Source of the DNA: Burkholderia sp. Bp9143
GTDB lineage: Bacteria; Pseudomonadota; Gammaproteobacteria; Burkholderiales; Burkholderiaceae
Assembly (NCBI RefSeq): GCF_003853645.1
Contig: NZ_QTPO01000007.1
Location: 62,001-126,000, forward strand
DNA length: 64,000 nt
Direction: 5' to 3'
Below the pieces are notes generated by a model. It saw only the letters and a list, made by a program, of their open reading frames with translations, had not been told where the DNA came from and did not search any database. Shown here piece after piece: positions 8,276-17,671 of the stretch. How positions within the stretch are numbered: the first letter of the stretch is position 1; each line of letters opens with the position of its first letter. Position numbers and translations under genes: made by a program.

Positions 8276-8860
8276 CTATGCCGGCATGGCCGGATCGTCG
8301 GGCTGCCCGGCGAGCGTGCGCCGCCCCGCGTCGAGAATCTCGTCGGCCAGCGCCGGATCGGTGCCGGCGATCGCGCGCGACAGCACGAGCGCGCCGACCA
8401 TCTGGCTCAAGGCCGCGATCGCGTCGCGGCGCGTGTCGGCCGCGGCCGAGCCTTCCGCGGCCACCATGCGTTCCAGCCGGTCGAGATACGCGGCGACGCC
8501 ATGCGCGTAGCAGGCGCGCGCCGCGTCGGTCAGCCGAGGCGCGTCGCCCGCGAAGCCGGACAGCGGGCAGCCGGCTTCGACGTTGTCGCGATGCACGGTC
8601 GACAGGTACGACGTCACCTGTTGCGCGACGCTGCCGGCGTTCGGCGAATCCGCGCGGTCCTGCATGGCCTTTTCCATCACCGCGGCGACCAGCGCATCCT
8701 TCGATTTGAAGTGGTTGTAAAAGCCGCCCTGCGTGAAGCCGGCTTCCTTCATCAGCTCCGTCAACCCCACCGCGTCGACGCCGCGCACCCGGAACAGCCG
8801 CTCGGCGGCCGCGACGATCGCGTTGCGGTTTTCGGCGGCCTGTTGTCTCGAGACGCCCAT
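8276..8860 (-). CDS. TetR-family repressor
   Basis: A 194-residue TetR regulator. The HTH ERLFRVRGVDAVGLTELMKEAGFTQGGFYNHFKSKDALV is complete; GGFYNHF is the recognition helix. The ligand domain contains GCPLSGFAGD, found in the TetR group that sits next to oxidoreductases. The ATG at 8860 has GAGGGA before it; an ATG at 8875 would overlap that ribosome site. It is divergent from an SDR gene, with two near-identical palindromes between them, so it probably represses both. Confidence 0.9.
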   Translation of the reverse strand: MGVSRQQAAENRNAIVAAAERLFRVRGVDAVGLTELMKEAGFTQGGFYNHFKSKDALVAAVMEKAMQDRADSPNAGSVAQQVTSYLSTVHRDNVEAGCPLSGFAGDAPRLTDAARACYAHGVAAYLDRLERMVAAEGSAAADTRRDAIAALSQMVGALVLSRAIAGTDPALADEILDAGRRTLAGQPDDPAMPA

Positions 8861-8902
8861 CGATCCCTCCCTCATTCCTGCAATTGCGTCGATTGAAAAA
8901 CA

Positions 8903-8976
8903 CAATGGTGATCGCCATTGACGTGCCAGAGTCGCGCTGACACAATGCATCGCAAAGACAATGGTGATCGACATTG
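8903..8976. promoter_or_regulatory. Paired TetR operator-like palindromes
   Basis: Two 18-bp sites 56 bp apart lie between the TetR and SDR genes: CAATGGTGATCGCCATTG at 8903-8920 (6-bp perfect arms) and CAATGGTGATCGACATTG at 8959-8976 (one arm mismatch). They are 17/18 identical. The first lies 43 bp before the TetR start, the second 228 bp before the SDR start. Position and symmetry fit binding by the adjacent TetR protein. Confidence 0.7.
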
Positions 8977-9203
8977 ACATCAAGTGTAGCCGACTTCGGG
9001 AGCGAAGCGAAGCGCCCGGCGCGGCACGGCACGGATGGTCGTCGGCCCGGGTCTTGGGTGCGGAGGGCGAGGCGGCGGGCCTGCCGGTCTTCCGGCACCG
9101 GTGGTGCAACGGTTCGGTACGCAATGGCAGCGTGGTTTTTCACCGGATCCCGAGCGCGCGGCGAACCGGCGCGAACGGAATCTCCTATTGGAAAGGAACG
9201 ATC

Positions 9204-9908
9204 ATGAATATCGAAGGTGCAGTCGTTTTCGTCACGGGCGCGAACCGCGGGCTTGGCCTCGAGTTCGCGAAGCAGGCGCTCGAACGCGGGGCGCGGAAGG
9301 TCTATGCGGGTGCGCGCGATCCGGCCAGCGTGACGCTGCCGGGCGTGGTGCCCGTGAAGCTCGACGTGACCGATCCGGCGGCGGTCGCCGCGGCCGCCGA
9401 CGCCGCGCGCGACGTCACGCTGCTGATCAACAACGCGGGCATCGCGCGGCTCGGCAGCCTGACCGACGACGGCGCGGTCGACGCATTGCGCGATCACCTC
9501 GAAACCAATGTGTTCGGAATGCTGGCGATGTCGCGTGCGTTCGCGGGAACGCTCGCCGGCCACGGCGGCGGCGCGATCCTGAACGTGTTGTCGGTGGCGA
9601 GCTGGGTGAACCGGCCGATCCTGTCGGGTTACGGCGTGTCGAAGTCGGCCGCGTGGGCGCTGACCAACGGGCTGCGGCATTCGCTGCGCGAGCAGCGCAC
9701 GCAGGTGGTCGGGCTGCACGCCGGCTTCATCGATACGGACCTGACGCGCGGCCTCGACGTGCCGAAGGCGACGCCGGCCGACGTCGTGCGCCAGGCGTAC
9801 GACGCGATCGAATCCGGGGCGGAGGAGGTGTCCACCGACGATTTCACGCGGCAGGTGAAGGCCACGCTGTCGGCCGGTGTGTATCTGGACGAGGCGACGC
9901 CGCTCTGA
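9204..9908 (+). CDS. Short-chain dehydrogenase/reductase
   Basis: A 234-residue classical SDR. TGANRGLG binds NAD(P) at the N-terminus; LLINNAG and the active-site triad S...Y143-x3-K147 (SGYGVSKSA) are intact. It lacks a long C-terminal substrate domain. GGAAAGGAACG precedes the ATG at 9204. Divergent from the TetR gene with shared operator-like sites, it is likely induced by a small lipophilic or aldehyde ligand. The next gene, fabV, is convergent. The substrate is unknown. Confidence 0.9.
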   Translation: MNIEGAVVFVTGANRGLGLEFAKQALERGARKVYAGARDPASVTLPGVVPVKLDVTDPAAVAAAADAARDVTLLINNAGIARLGSLTDDGAVDALRDHLETNVFGMLAMSRAFAGTLAGHGGGAILNVLSVASWVNRPILSGYGVSKSAAWALTNGLRHSLREQRTQVVGLHAGFIDTDLTRGLDVPKATPADVVRQAYDAIESGAEEVSTDDFTRQVKATLSAGVYLDEATPL

Positions 9909-9927
9909 CGTCGCCTGTGGAAGACTT

Positions 9928-9957
9928 GCCCGCCGCCCGCGCATGCGCGCGGCGGGC
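9928..9957. terminator. GC-rich hairpin between convergent genes
   Basis: Arms GCCCGCCGC (9928-9936) and GCGGCGGGC (9949-9957) with a partly paired GC-rich loop, placed between the stops of the SDR and fabV. It lacks a T-run on either strand, so it is a transcript-end hairpin rather than a canonical intrinsic terminator. Confidence 0.45.
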
Positions 9958-9967
9958 CCGGCCATCG

Positions 9968-11170
9968 TCAGACCGTGGTGTCGATGATGCCCGGGATCTT
10001 CACGTCCGGGTTCACGTCCGCGTCGTAGTCGACGCCGGCGATCTCGAAGCCGAACAGGCGCAGGAACTCGGTCTTGTAACCCGTGAAGTCGGTCATCTCG
10101 TACAGGTTCTCGTTCGTGACCTTGTCCCACATCGCGACGACCTTGTCCTGCACCTGCGGATCGAGTTCCTTGTAGTCCGCGCGCAGGCGGCCTTCTTCGT
10201 CGATATGCGGCGTCGCGCCGTACAGGCTGTCCTTCAGGAGCCCGTACACCTGCTCGATGCAGCCTTCGTGCGTGCCCTTTTCCTTCATCACCTTGAACAG
10301 CAGCGACAGGTAGAGCGGCATCATCGGGATCGCCGAGCTCGCCTGCGTGACGACGGCCTTCAGCACCGACACGCGGGCGTCGCCGCCGTGCGCGGCCAGC
10401 TTGTCGCGGATCGACAGCACCTTCTTGTCGAGATCCTTCTTCGCCTCGCCGATCGAGCCGTTCCAGTAGATGTCGTGCGTGATCTGCTCGCCGAGATACG
10501 TGAACGCGGTCGTCTTCGCGCCGTCGGCCAGCACGCCGGCTTCATCGAGCGCCTCGATCCACATCTGCCAGTCCTCGCCGCCCATCACGGCGACGGTGCC
10601 GTCGATCTCTTCCTGCGTCGCCGGCTCGAGCGAGACGTCGCGGATCACTTCCTTGTCGGTGTCAAGGCCGCGGAACGTAACCGACTTGCCGACCGGCTTC
10701 AGCGTCGAGCTGATCGTTTCGCCCGTCTTCGGGTGCGTGCGGCGCGGTGCCGCGAGGCTGTAGACGACCAGGTCGACCTTGCCGAGATCCTGCTTGATGG
10801 TGTCGATCGTGATCTGCTTGACCTTGTCGGAGAATGCGTCGCCGTTGATGCTGCGCGCATAGCGCCCCTTTTCCGCGGCGAACTTCTCGAACGCGGCGCT
10901 GTTGTACCAGCCGGCGGTGCCCGGCTTCGTTTCGCTGCCGGCGCGCTCGAAGAACACGCCCAGCGTGTCCGCGCCCGAGCCGAACGCGGCCGAGATCCGG
11001 GCGGCGAGGCCGTAGCCGGTCGACGCGCCGATCACGAGCACCTTCTTCGGGCCGTTGGCGATCGGGCCGTGCGAAGTCACGTAGTCGATCTGTTCCTTGA
11101 CGTTGGCTTCGCAGCCGACCGGATGAGTCGTCACGCAGATGAAGCCACGCACGCGCGGTTTGATGATCAT
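9968..11170 (-). CDS. fabV: Trans-2-enoyl-ACP/CoA reductase (NADH), FabV
   Basis: A 400-residue FabV, the SDR-superfamily enoyl-ACP reductase for the last step of fatty-acid elongation. It is intrinsically resistant to triclosan in species where it has been studied. The family's Tyr-x8-Lys catalytic motif is Y235-WNGSIGEA-K244, the numbering established for the Burkholderia mallei enzyme. The Rossmann motif is [31 protein letters not shown] is the conserved opening. It is divergent from a GbsR/MarR-type gene, but no clear shared operator touches its own start. It is a cytosolic housekeeping enzyme. Confidence 0.97.
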   Translation of the reverse strand: MIIKPRVRGFICVTTHPVGCEANVKEQIDYVTSHGPIANGPKKVLVIGASTGYGLAARISAAFGSGADTLGVFFERAGSETKPGTAGWYNSAAFEKFAAEKGRYARSINGDAFSDKVKQITIDTIKQDLGKVDLVVYSLAAPRRTHPKTGETISSTLKPVGKSVTFRGLDTDKEVIRDVSLEPATQEEIDGTVAVMGGEDWQMWIEALDEAGVLADGAKTTAFTYLGEQITHDIYWNGSIGEAKKDLDKKVLSIRDKLAAHGGDARVSVLKAVVTQASSAIPMMPLYLSLLFKVMKEKGTHEGCIEQVYGLLKDSLYGATPHIDEEGRLRADYKELDPQVQDKVVAMWDKVTNENLYEMTDFTGYKTEFLRLFGFEIAGVDYDADVNPDVKIPGIIDTTV

Positions 11171-11329
11171 GGGAACCTCTAGTCAGAAAGGCGGGGACGG
11201 CCTGAAATCGGAAAAATCCCGCGCATTGTAATGGAAGCGGGCGGGCAGGGCGGGAAAGGCGGACGGTCGCGGCGGTCGCGGTCGCCCAGGGGCGGACCGT
11301 CAAGGCAGCGATTCGCGTCGCCGCCGGTT

Positions 11330-11367
11330 ATTTCTCTATTGACAGAAATAACTGAAAAAACTAAATT
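11330..11367 (+). promoter_or_regulatory. Operator overlapping a sigma70-like promoter of the GbsR-type gene
   Basis: The operator is ATTTCTCT-ATTG-ACAGAAAT at 11330-11349 (8-bp arms, one mismatch). It overlaps TTGACA at 11339-11344, which is followed after 17 bp by TAAATT at 11362-11367. The gene's ATG is at 11375, about where transcription would start, and no Shine-Dalgarno sequence is visible. The same ACAGAAATAACTG core recurs at 11968-11980 downstream. Confidence 0.65.
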
Positions 11368-11374
11368 TCCCGAC

Positions 11375-11908
11375 ATGGAACTCACACCGATTGCCGAACG
11401 ATTCATTCTCCACTGGGGCGAAATGGGCTCGCGGTGGGGCGTCAACCGCACCGTCTCGCAGATTCACGCGCTGCTGTACCTGGCCGGGCGGCCGGTCGCG
11501 GCCGACGAGATCGCCGAGACGCTCAACGTCGCGCGCTCCAACGTCAGCACGAGCCTGAAGGAACTGCAGGCGTGGCGGCTCGCGAAGGTCGTGCACGTGC
11601 TGGGCGATCGCCGCGACCACTTCGAGACGTCGACCGACATCTGGGAACTGTTCAAGCTGATCGTCGAAGGGCGGCGGCAACGCGAGATCGAACCGACGCT
11701 CACGGTGCTGCGCGATTGCCTGACGAGCCCCGAGATCGCCGACGAGAGCCGCGAGACCGAACAGCGCATCCGCGACACGCTGCAGTTCGTCGAGACGCTC
11801 ACGACCTGGTCGGACGAGATGCTGCGGCTCAAGCCCGACACGCTGATGAAGGCGCTCGGGATCGGCGCGAAGATCAGCCAGACGGTCAGGCGCAAGTCGT
11901 CGAAGTAA
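11375..11908 (+). CDS. GbsR/MarR-type winged-helix regulator
   Basis: A 177-residue regulator. Residues about 1-85 are a winged HTH: GVNRTVSQIHALLYLAGRPVAADEIAETLNVARSNVSTSLKELQAWRLAKVV, where ARSNVSTSLKEL is the recognition helix. The remainder is a dimerising helical tail (EIEPTLTVLRDCL...). The pattern fits the GbsR group of MarR-like repressors. The ATG at 11375 begins within about 8 bp of a predicted -10 box, so the message may be leaderless. Matching operators before and after the gene suggest autoregulation plus control of the SDR-DoxX operon. The inducer is unknown. Confidence 0.88.
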   Translation: MELTPIAERFILHWGEMGSRWGVNRTVSQIHALLYLAGRPVAADEIAETLNVARSNVSTSLKELQAWRLAKVVHVLGDRRDHFETSTDIWELFKLIVEGRRQREIEPTLTVLRDCLTSPEIADESRETEQRIRDTLQFVETLTTWSDEMLRLKPDTLMKALGIGAKISQTVRRKSSK

Positions 11909-11955
11909 GCGGCACCGGACATGCGGGCACGCAGCCCGCTTTTTTTGAAATATAA

Positions 11956-11975
11956 ATTTCTGTCTTTACAGAAAT
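11956..11975 (+). promoter_or_regulatory. Second GbsR-type operator
   Basis: Perfect palindrome ATTTCTGT-CTTT-ACAGAAAT, followed by AACTG just as in the upstream copy. It lies 47 bp after the regulator's stop and 74 bp before the SDR-DoxX start at 12050. TTTACA at 11965-11970 could be a -35 element. It is the likely control site for the downstream operon. Confidence 0.68.
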
Positions 11976-11990
11976 AACTGTAAATAGAGG

Positions 11991-12053
11991 ATGGAAATGA
12001 ACGAGGCCATGCTGTCGATCCACCGGCATGCCGCACCGCGGAGTGCGACATGA
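11991..12053 (+). CDS. Possible 20-residue leader peptide
   Basis: A short ORF, ATG at 11991, preceded by AGAGG and encoding MEMNEAMLSIHRHAAPRSAT. Its stop TGA overlaps the ATG of the SDR-DoxX gene (ATGA at 12050-12053). The position just below the operator and the exact overlap suggest translational coupling. It could equally be untranslated leader, because the downstream gene has its own GGAG. No homology is evident. Confidence 0.35.
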   Translation: MEMNEAMLSIHRHAAPRSAT

Positions 12054-13309
12054 ACATCCTCGTCTGCGGCGCGAACGGCTTCATCGGGCGGGCGCTGGGC
12101 GCACGGCTCGAAGCCGGCGGCCATCGCGTGCTGCGCGGTGTGCGGCATGCGGTCGGTCCGCACGACGTCGCGATCGATTTCGCGACGGATACCGATCCCG
12201 ACGCGTGGCTTGCCAGGCTGGACGGCGTCGACGTGGTGATCAATGCGGTCGGGATCCTCGCCGACCGGCGTGATGCGACGTTCGACACCGTGCATCGCGC
12301 GGCGCCCTGCGCGCTCTTCACCGCGTGCTGCCGTGCCGGCGTGCGACGTGTGATCCAGATCTCGGCGTTGGGCGTCGAGCGTGGCGATACGCCATATTTC
12401 GCCAGCAAGTACGCAGCCGACACCTTCCTGCAGACGCTGCCGCTCGATTACCGGATCGTGCGTCCGGCGCTCGTCTACGGGACCTCCGGCACGTCCGCAC
12501 GGTTCTTCCGGATGCTCGCGAGCCTGCCCGTGCACGCGTTGCCGGCGGGCGGCCATCAGCGGCTGCGCCCCGTGCACGTCGACGATCTCGCCGACCTCGT
12601 CGCGCGGCTCGTCGATGCGCCGGCGGCCGGCAACCCGGTCATCGACGCGGTTGGCGGCGACGAAGTCGAGTACCGCGAGATGCTGAGCGTCTATCGCGCC
12701 GCGCTGGGCTTCCCGCCGGCGGCGCGCATTGCGCTGCCGGGCCCGCTGGTCGGCGCGGCGGCCGCGCTGCTCGGCACGATGCCGGGCGCGATGCTGACCC
12801 GCGACACGTGGACGATGCTGCGCGGCGGCAACACCGGCGACCCCGCGGCGCTCGCGGCCGTGCTCGGCCGGCCGCCGCGCGGGCTGCGGCGTTTCATCGG
12901 CGCGGACACGGACGCGGTCGCGCTGCGCCGCGACGCGCTCGCGATGTGGCGGCGGCCGCTGCTGCTGGGCGCGCTCGCGATCGTCTGGATCTGGACGGCC
13001 ATCGTGAGCGCGTTCATCCATCCGCGGCACGACAGCCTCGCGATGCTCGCCCGCGCGCACCTGACCGGGCTGCCCGCGCTGATCGCGCTCTACGCGGCCT
13101 GCGCGCTGGACTTCGCGTTCGGCGTGGCGACCGTCGCCGCGCCGTCCCGCCGGCTGTGGGTCGCGCAAGGCGTGCTGATCGTCGCGTATTCGGCCGTCAT
13201 CGCGGTCACGATGCCCGGCCTGCTCGCCGAGCCGTTCGGACCCGTGCTCAAGAACGTGCCGATTCTCGCGATCCTGTTGATCCTGTTTTCAGAAGAAGAA
13301 CGCGCATGA
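12050..13309 (+). CDS. NAD(P)-binding SDR fused to a DoxX-like membrane domain
   Basis: A 419-residue fusion. Residues 1-300 are an atypical/extended SDR domain: MNILVCGANGFIGRAL is the nucleotide-binding GxxGxxG, then DVVINAVGIL, and YFASKYAAD supplies Tyr and Lys. From about residue 305 four hydrophobic segments follow (LLLGALAIVWIWTAIV, LPALIALYAACALDF, WVAQGVLIVAYSAVIAV, VPILAILLILF), a DoxX-like module. The enzyme is therefore held at the inner membrane with its active site in the cytosol. It overlaps the DUF2269 gene by 4 bp. The role is probably membrane redox or quinone/lipid modification; the substrate is unknown. Confidence 0.85.
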   Translation: MNILVCGANGFIGRALGARLEAGGHRVLRGVRHAVGPHDVAIDFATDTDPDAWLARLDGVDVVINAVGILADRRDATFDTVHRAAPCALFTACCRAGVRRVIQISALGVERGDTPYFASKYAADTFLQTLPLDYRIVRPALVYGTSGTSARFFRMLASLPVHALPAGGHQRLRPVHVDDLADLVARLVDAPAAGNPVIDAVGGDEVEYREMLSVYRAALGFPPAARIALPGPLVGAAAALLGTMPGAMLTRDTWTMLRGGNTGDPAALAAVLGRPPRGLRRFIGADTDAVALRRDALAMWRRPLLLGALAIVWIWTAIVSAFIHPRHDSLAMLARAHLTGLPALIALYAACALDFAFGVATVAAPSRRLWVAQGVLIVAYSAVIAVTMPGLLAEPFGPVLKNVPILAILLILFSEEERA

Positions 13310-13776
13310 ACACCTATCTCGTGATCAAGACGCTGCATATCCTGTCCTCGGTGCTGATGGTCGGCACCGGCTTCGGCACCGCGTTCTACCTGTACTTCGC
13401 GAACCGCACGCGCTCGGTGCCGGCGATCGCTGCCGTGTCGCGCCTCGTGGTGCGCGCGGACTGGTGGTTCACGACGCCGGCCGTGCTGTTCCAGCCCGCG
13501 TCGGGGCTGTGGCTCGCGCACACGGCCGGCTGGCCGTGGACGACGCCGTGGCTCGTCGCGTCGATCGTGCTGTATGCGGTTGCGGGCGCGTGCTGGCTGC
13601 CGGTCGTGTGGCTGCAGATCGAATTGGCCGCGATCGCGAAGCTCGCGCATGCGAACGGCGATGCCGCGCTGCCGACGCGCTACTGGTGCTATGCGAAGCG
13701 CTGGGAACTGCTCGGCTATCCGGCGTTCTTCGCGATGCTGAGCGTCTATTTCCTGATGGTGCTCAAGCCGATGTAA
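13306..13776 (+). CDS. DUF2269-family integral membrane protein
   Basis: A 156-residue protein with four predicted helices, beginning TYLVIKTLHILSSVLMVGTGFGTAFYLY. The KTLHILSS histidine and later W/H residues recall haem-ligand positions in small membrane cytochromes, but this is not proven. The ATG at 13306 overlaps the SDR-DoxX stop (ATGA), so the pair is translationally coupled and probably functions together at the inner membrane. Confidence 0.85.
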   Translation: MNTYLVIKTLHILSSVLMVGTGFGTAFYLYFANRTRSVPAIAAVSRLVVRADWWFTTPAVLFQPASGLWLAHTAGWPWTTPWLVASIVLYAVAGACWLPVVWLQIELAAIAKLAHANGDAALPTRYWCYAKRWELLGYPAFFAMLSVYFLMVLKPM

Positions 13777-13845
13777 GCGAAGCAGCGGGGCCGGAAACGC
13801 CGGTTTCGCCTGAAGCCCTGTCGTTTCCCGCGGGCTCGTGTATAA

Positions 13846-14541
<696 letters not shown>

Positions 14542-14604
14542 CGCATCGCATGTCGCGCGGTGCGGCGGCGTGGCGGCCTGATTGCCGCCGCCGCGCCGCT
14601 GCCG

Positions 14605-16008
14605 TCACGAGCCGGATGCCGGTACGGCCTCGAGCACTCGCGCGAGAAACGCCTCGTGATTCCACGCGGATTCCGGCCGCGACAGCCCGAGCCGCACGAC
14701 CACCAGCTCGCGGCTCGGCACCACGCTCACGAACTGGCCTTCATGGCCGACCGCATGAAACGCGTCGGCGGGCAGCGGGCTCGCGTGTGCATCGCGATCG
14801 TTGAACGGCTCCGGCACCTTCACCCACAGATGCGCACCGAATTCCTCGTGCGTCGACAGCGGCGTCGCGCGCGTCAGGTAGCGCACCCAGCCTTCCGGCA
14901 GCAGCCGCTGCCCGTCCCATACCCCGTCCTGCCGCAGAAACTCCCCGAAGCGCGCCCAGTCGCGCGCGCTTGCATACATGAACGACGCGCTGCCGAGCGT
15001 GCCGGCCGCATCGGGCTCGAACACCGCGCTGCGCATCCCGAGCGGCGCGAACAGCGCACGGCGCGGAAACGCGAGGTAGTCGCCCTCGGTGCCGCCCATC
15101 GCTTCGCGCATCACGCGCGCGACGATCGCGCTCGTGCCGCTCGAGTAGTACCACTGCGTGCCGGGCTGCGCGGCCAGCGGCTTGGCCGACGCGAAGCGCG
15201 CGGTGTCGGGTTGCGTGAACAGCATCACGGCGACGTCGGACAGCGGGTCGTCGTAGTCCTCGTTGAATTGCAGGCCGCTCGTCATCCGCAGCAGTTCGTC
15301 GAGCGTGATCGCCGCGCGCGGATCGCCGCTGTCGCGCCATTCGGGCAGCAGCGCCGACGTTTCCGGCGACAGCTTGTGCTGCGCGACGAGCATGCCGGCC
15401 AGCGCGGCCGTCACCGTCTTCGTCATCGACCAGCCGGGCAGCGGCGTGTCGGCCGTGAAGTCGGGCGCATAACGTTCGGCGATCACCTGGCCGCGCCACA
15501 TCACGACGACCGCACGGGTGCGCCGCGGCCGCGCCGGATCGGGTTCGTCGAATGCGCGGTCGAGCGCGGTCCGCAGCTTGCGTGCGTCGATGCCGGCGGG
15601 CGGTGCGGCCGGGGCCGCTGCTTGCGCGGGAGGCGGATCGGGCACGGGCGGCAGCGCGGCCGGCAGCACGCCGCGCGACGGCCCGAGCGCGAGTGTGCAG
15701 CCGAGCCCGGGCCGGAAGTCCGCCTCGCGTTGCGCGAAACCGGCGAAGGTCGCGACGGCGCGATGATGCTCGGGATCGATCGACGGGCGCACCAGTTTCA
15801 GCAGCGGATGCACACCGGCCATGATGTCGACGTCGATGACCGACGCGGCCGGACGGCCCGACACGAACACGCCGGAACACAGCGCCTTCGCGGCATAGCC
15901 CGTCGCGATCGGAGCGAGCCGCGACAGCATGTAGCCGGTGTAGCCGAGCGCGGCGACGAGCGCGACGGCGGCACCGCGCAGGATCAGCGATTTGAAGGGG
16001 ATCGTCAT
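14605..16008 (-). CDS. Beta-lactamase-fold serine hydrolase (class C-like)
   Basis: A 467-residue serine hydrolase of the beta-lactamase/DD-peptidase/esterase fold. The nucleophile motif is S194-M-T-K197 within PGWSMTKTVTAALAGML, the second motif is Tyr in WYYSSGTSAIV, and the third is HEGQ near the C-terminus. An N-terminal hydrophobic helix (GAAVALVAALGYTGYML) anchors it to the membrane, and a proline/alanine linker (PPPAQAAAPAAPPAG) separates the anchor region from the catalytic domain. Catalysis therefore probably occurs in the periplasm. It may be an esterase or D-amino-acid peptidase rather than a true lactamase. Confidence 0.88.
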   Translation of the reverse strand: MTIPFKSLILRGAAVALVAALGYTGYMLSRLAPIATGYAAKALCSGVFVSGRPAASVIDVDIMAGVHPLLKLVRPSIDPEHHRAVATFAGFAQREADFRPGLGCTLALGPSRGVLPAALPPVPDPPPAQAAAPAAPPAGIDARKLRTALDRAFDEPDPARPRRTRAVVVMWRGQVIAERYAPDFTADTPLPGWSMTKTVTAALAGMLVAQHKLSPETSALLPEWRDSGDPRAAITLDELLRMTSGLQFNEDYDDPLSDVAVMLFTQPDTARFASAKPLAAQPGTQWYYSSGTSAIVARVMREAMGGTEGDYLAFPRRALFAPLGMRSAVFEPDAAGTLGSASFMYASARDWARFGEFLRQDGVWDGQRLLPEGWVRYLTRATPLSTHEEFGAHLWVKVPEPFNDRDAHASPLPADAFHAVGHEGQFVSVVPSRELVVVRLGLSRPESAWNHEAFLARVLEAVPASGS

Positions 16009-16169
16009 GCGCGAGCGTCCTCGGTGGCGTGCCGGCCGGCAACGATCCGGCAGTGTCGCAGGTTCGGGCGAGCGGTGGCAATCGCGGGGGGGCGGGTGAC
16101 GCCGGGCGGCGTCGATCAGGCGGCATGGTGCCCGGCGTATGCGAAGCGCATGTGTCGATCGCGCAGGTT

Positions 16170-16195
16170 CGAACGGGCCGCATGCGGCCCGTTCG
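16170..16195. terminator. Perfect GC-rich palindrome after the beta-propeller gene
   Basis: A 26-bp perfect palindrome with 13-base arms (CGAACGGGCCGCA and its complement) begins 10 bp past the stop of the minus-strand beta-propeller gene. There is no T-run, so it is a plausible 3'-end hairpin rather than a classical terminator. Confidence 0.45.
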
Positions 16196-16204
16196 CGTGG
16201 TGCG

Positions 16205-17383
16205 TCATTGTGCGTTGTTGTTGTCCGAACGCAGTGTCCAGACCGTTGCGGTATTCGTGTTGTCGTCGACGGCCGCGAATTCCAGCTGGCCCTTGCTGCC
16301 GTGCCCGAACGCGATCCCGAATGCCGCGCCCGGCACGGTATCGACCTGCATCTGCGCGACGAAGCGCCCGTCCACCGTGAATTCGACGATCTCGCTCGGT
16401 TGCAGCGGGTCGGGGTTGACCGCGTCGCCGTTCGCGGTCACGAGATGGCCGTTCGGCGCGAGCGCCAGGGCGAGCGGGCCGTGCAGGTGCGCCGCATCGA
16501 AGTAGATCATCCGTCCGACGCCGCCGTTGCGATTCGTCGTCGCGGCGTTCTGGATCGCGAACACCGCGTTGTCGCCGGTGGAGGCGACGTACAGGACGTC
16601 GACTTTCGGGTCGTACGCGAGACCGGTCGGGCCGACGACGAGCGCGTTGGGATCGGTCCGGTTCACGTAGCCCGACGCGATGATCCGCGAGCTCGGCAGC
16701 ATCGTGACGCCGTCGTTGCCGATCGTCAGTTCGATCCGTGCGACCGTCCCGTTCAGCACGTTGGACACGAACGCGGTCACGTGCGGGCCGTGATCGATCA
16801 CGGTCATGTCCCACGGCCCGTCGAGCAGCGTGGCGCTGACCAGTTGCGTGACGAGATTGCCTTGCGGACCGATGACGAGCAGCGAGCCCGGGGGGACCAC
16901 GGTCTTGCCGTCCGGCGCGGGGACGTTGCCGACCAGCACGAAGCCGCTTCGCAGCACCGTAAGCGCGGTCGTCAGGCCGAGATTGCTGCCCTGGAAGAAC
17001 GTCGCCGGCGTTTTGCCGGGCGTCAGCTTCACGATCGTCGTGCCGGTGCCTTGCGTGTTCGATGCCGAGTTGAAGTTGGACACGACGACGTCGCCCGATT
17101 TCAGCGTGCTCCAGTTCGGCACGCCGCGCGGCACGAACGCGATGCCGTACGGATTGACGTCGCCGTTGGCCGGCACGGTCGACGCGGTGACCGACGAGAC
17201 GATCGGCAGGATGATGTCGCTGCCGCCGGCCCACGCGAAAGCCGACGACAATGCGACCACCCCGGCGCCGCAGGCCGCGCGGCATAGCGTGCGCGCCAAC
17301 GTGCGACGGGCGTGGGCAAGGAGCGGCGGGTGAATGGCAAGGACGGGCGGGGCAGGTGAACGACAGGAAGGGAGAGGGTCCAT
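16205..17383 (-). CDS. Exported beta-propeller (NHL/YVTN-like) protein
   Basis: A 392-residue protein with a long Arg-rich N-terminal region and a signal-like segment (RAACGAGVVALSSAFAWAGG). The rest is repeated blade-like blocks: PYGIAFVPRG...SGDVVVSNFN, TGLAYDPKVDVLYVASTGDNAVFAI, PLALALAPNGHLVTANGD, and AAFGIAFGHGSKGQLEFAAVDDN. These resemble NHL/YVTN propellers. It is probably periplasmic or secreted. A later ATG (MPWTL, other frame) was not used; the true start could lie nearer the signal peptide. Function unknown. Confidence 0.8.
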   Translation of the reverse strand: MDPLPSCRSPAPPVLAIHPPLLAHARRTLARTLCRAACGAGVVALSSAFAWAGGSDIILPIVSSVTASTVPANGDVNPYGIAFVPRGVPNWSTLKSGDVVVSNFNSASNTQGTGTTIVKLTPGKTPATFFQGSNLGLTTALTVLRSGFVLVGNVPAPDGKTVVPPGSLLVIGPQGNLVTQLVSATLLDGPWDMTVIDHGPHVTAFVSNVLNGTVARIELTIGNDGVTMLPSSRIIASGYVNRTDPNALVVGPTGLAYDPKVDVLYVASTGDNAVFAIQNAATTNRNGGVGRMIYFDAAHLHGPLALALAPNGHLVTANGDAVNPDPLQPSEIVEFTVDGRFVAQMQVDTVPGAAFGIAFGHGSKGQLEFAAVDDNTNTATVWTLRSDNNNAQ

Positions 17384-17671
17384 GGCATGACTCCGGTTGA
17401 TGATCGCAATCAGTCATCCCGGCTGCCGGCCTGCGCAGCCGACGGGTGTCCGGCGCGGGTTCGCGATCGTGCCGCGCGAATCCACACTCGGAATAAACGG
17501 ATGGCGACGGCCGGATATTCCTTTCGTCGACGGACATCGCATGCGAGCCGGCGTGCATTGTTCACTTCAATCGCGACACGTCCTGACAAGTTGAAATCCG
17601 GCCCGCCGTCGGCCCATAATCGTCCGGCATCGTTCCCAGTCAAACCGCAACCGGAAAAATCGGAAAACGCC

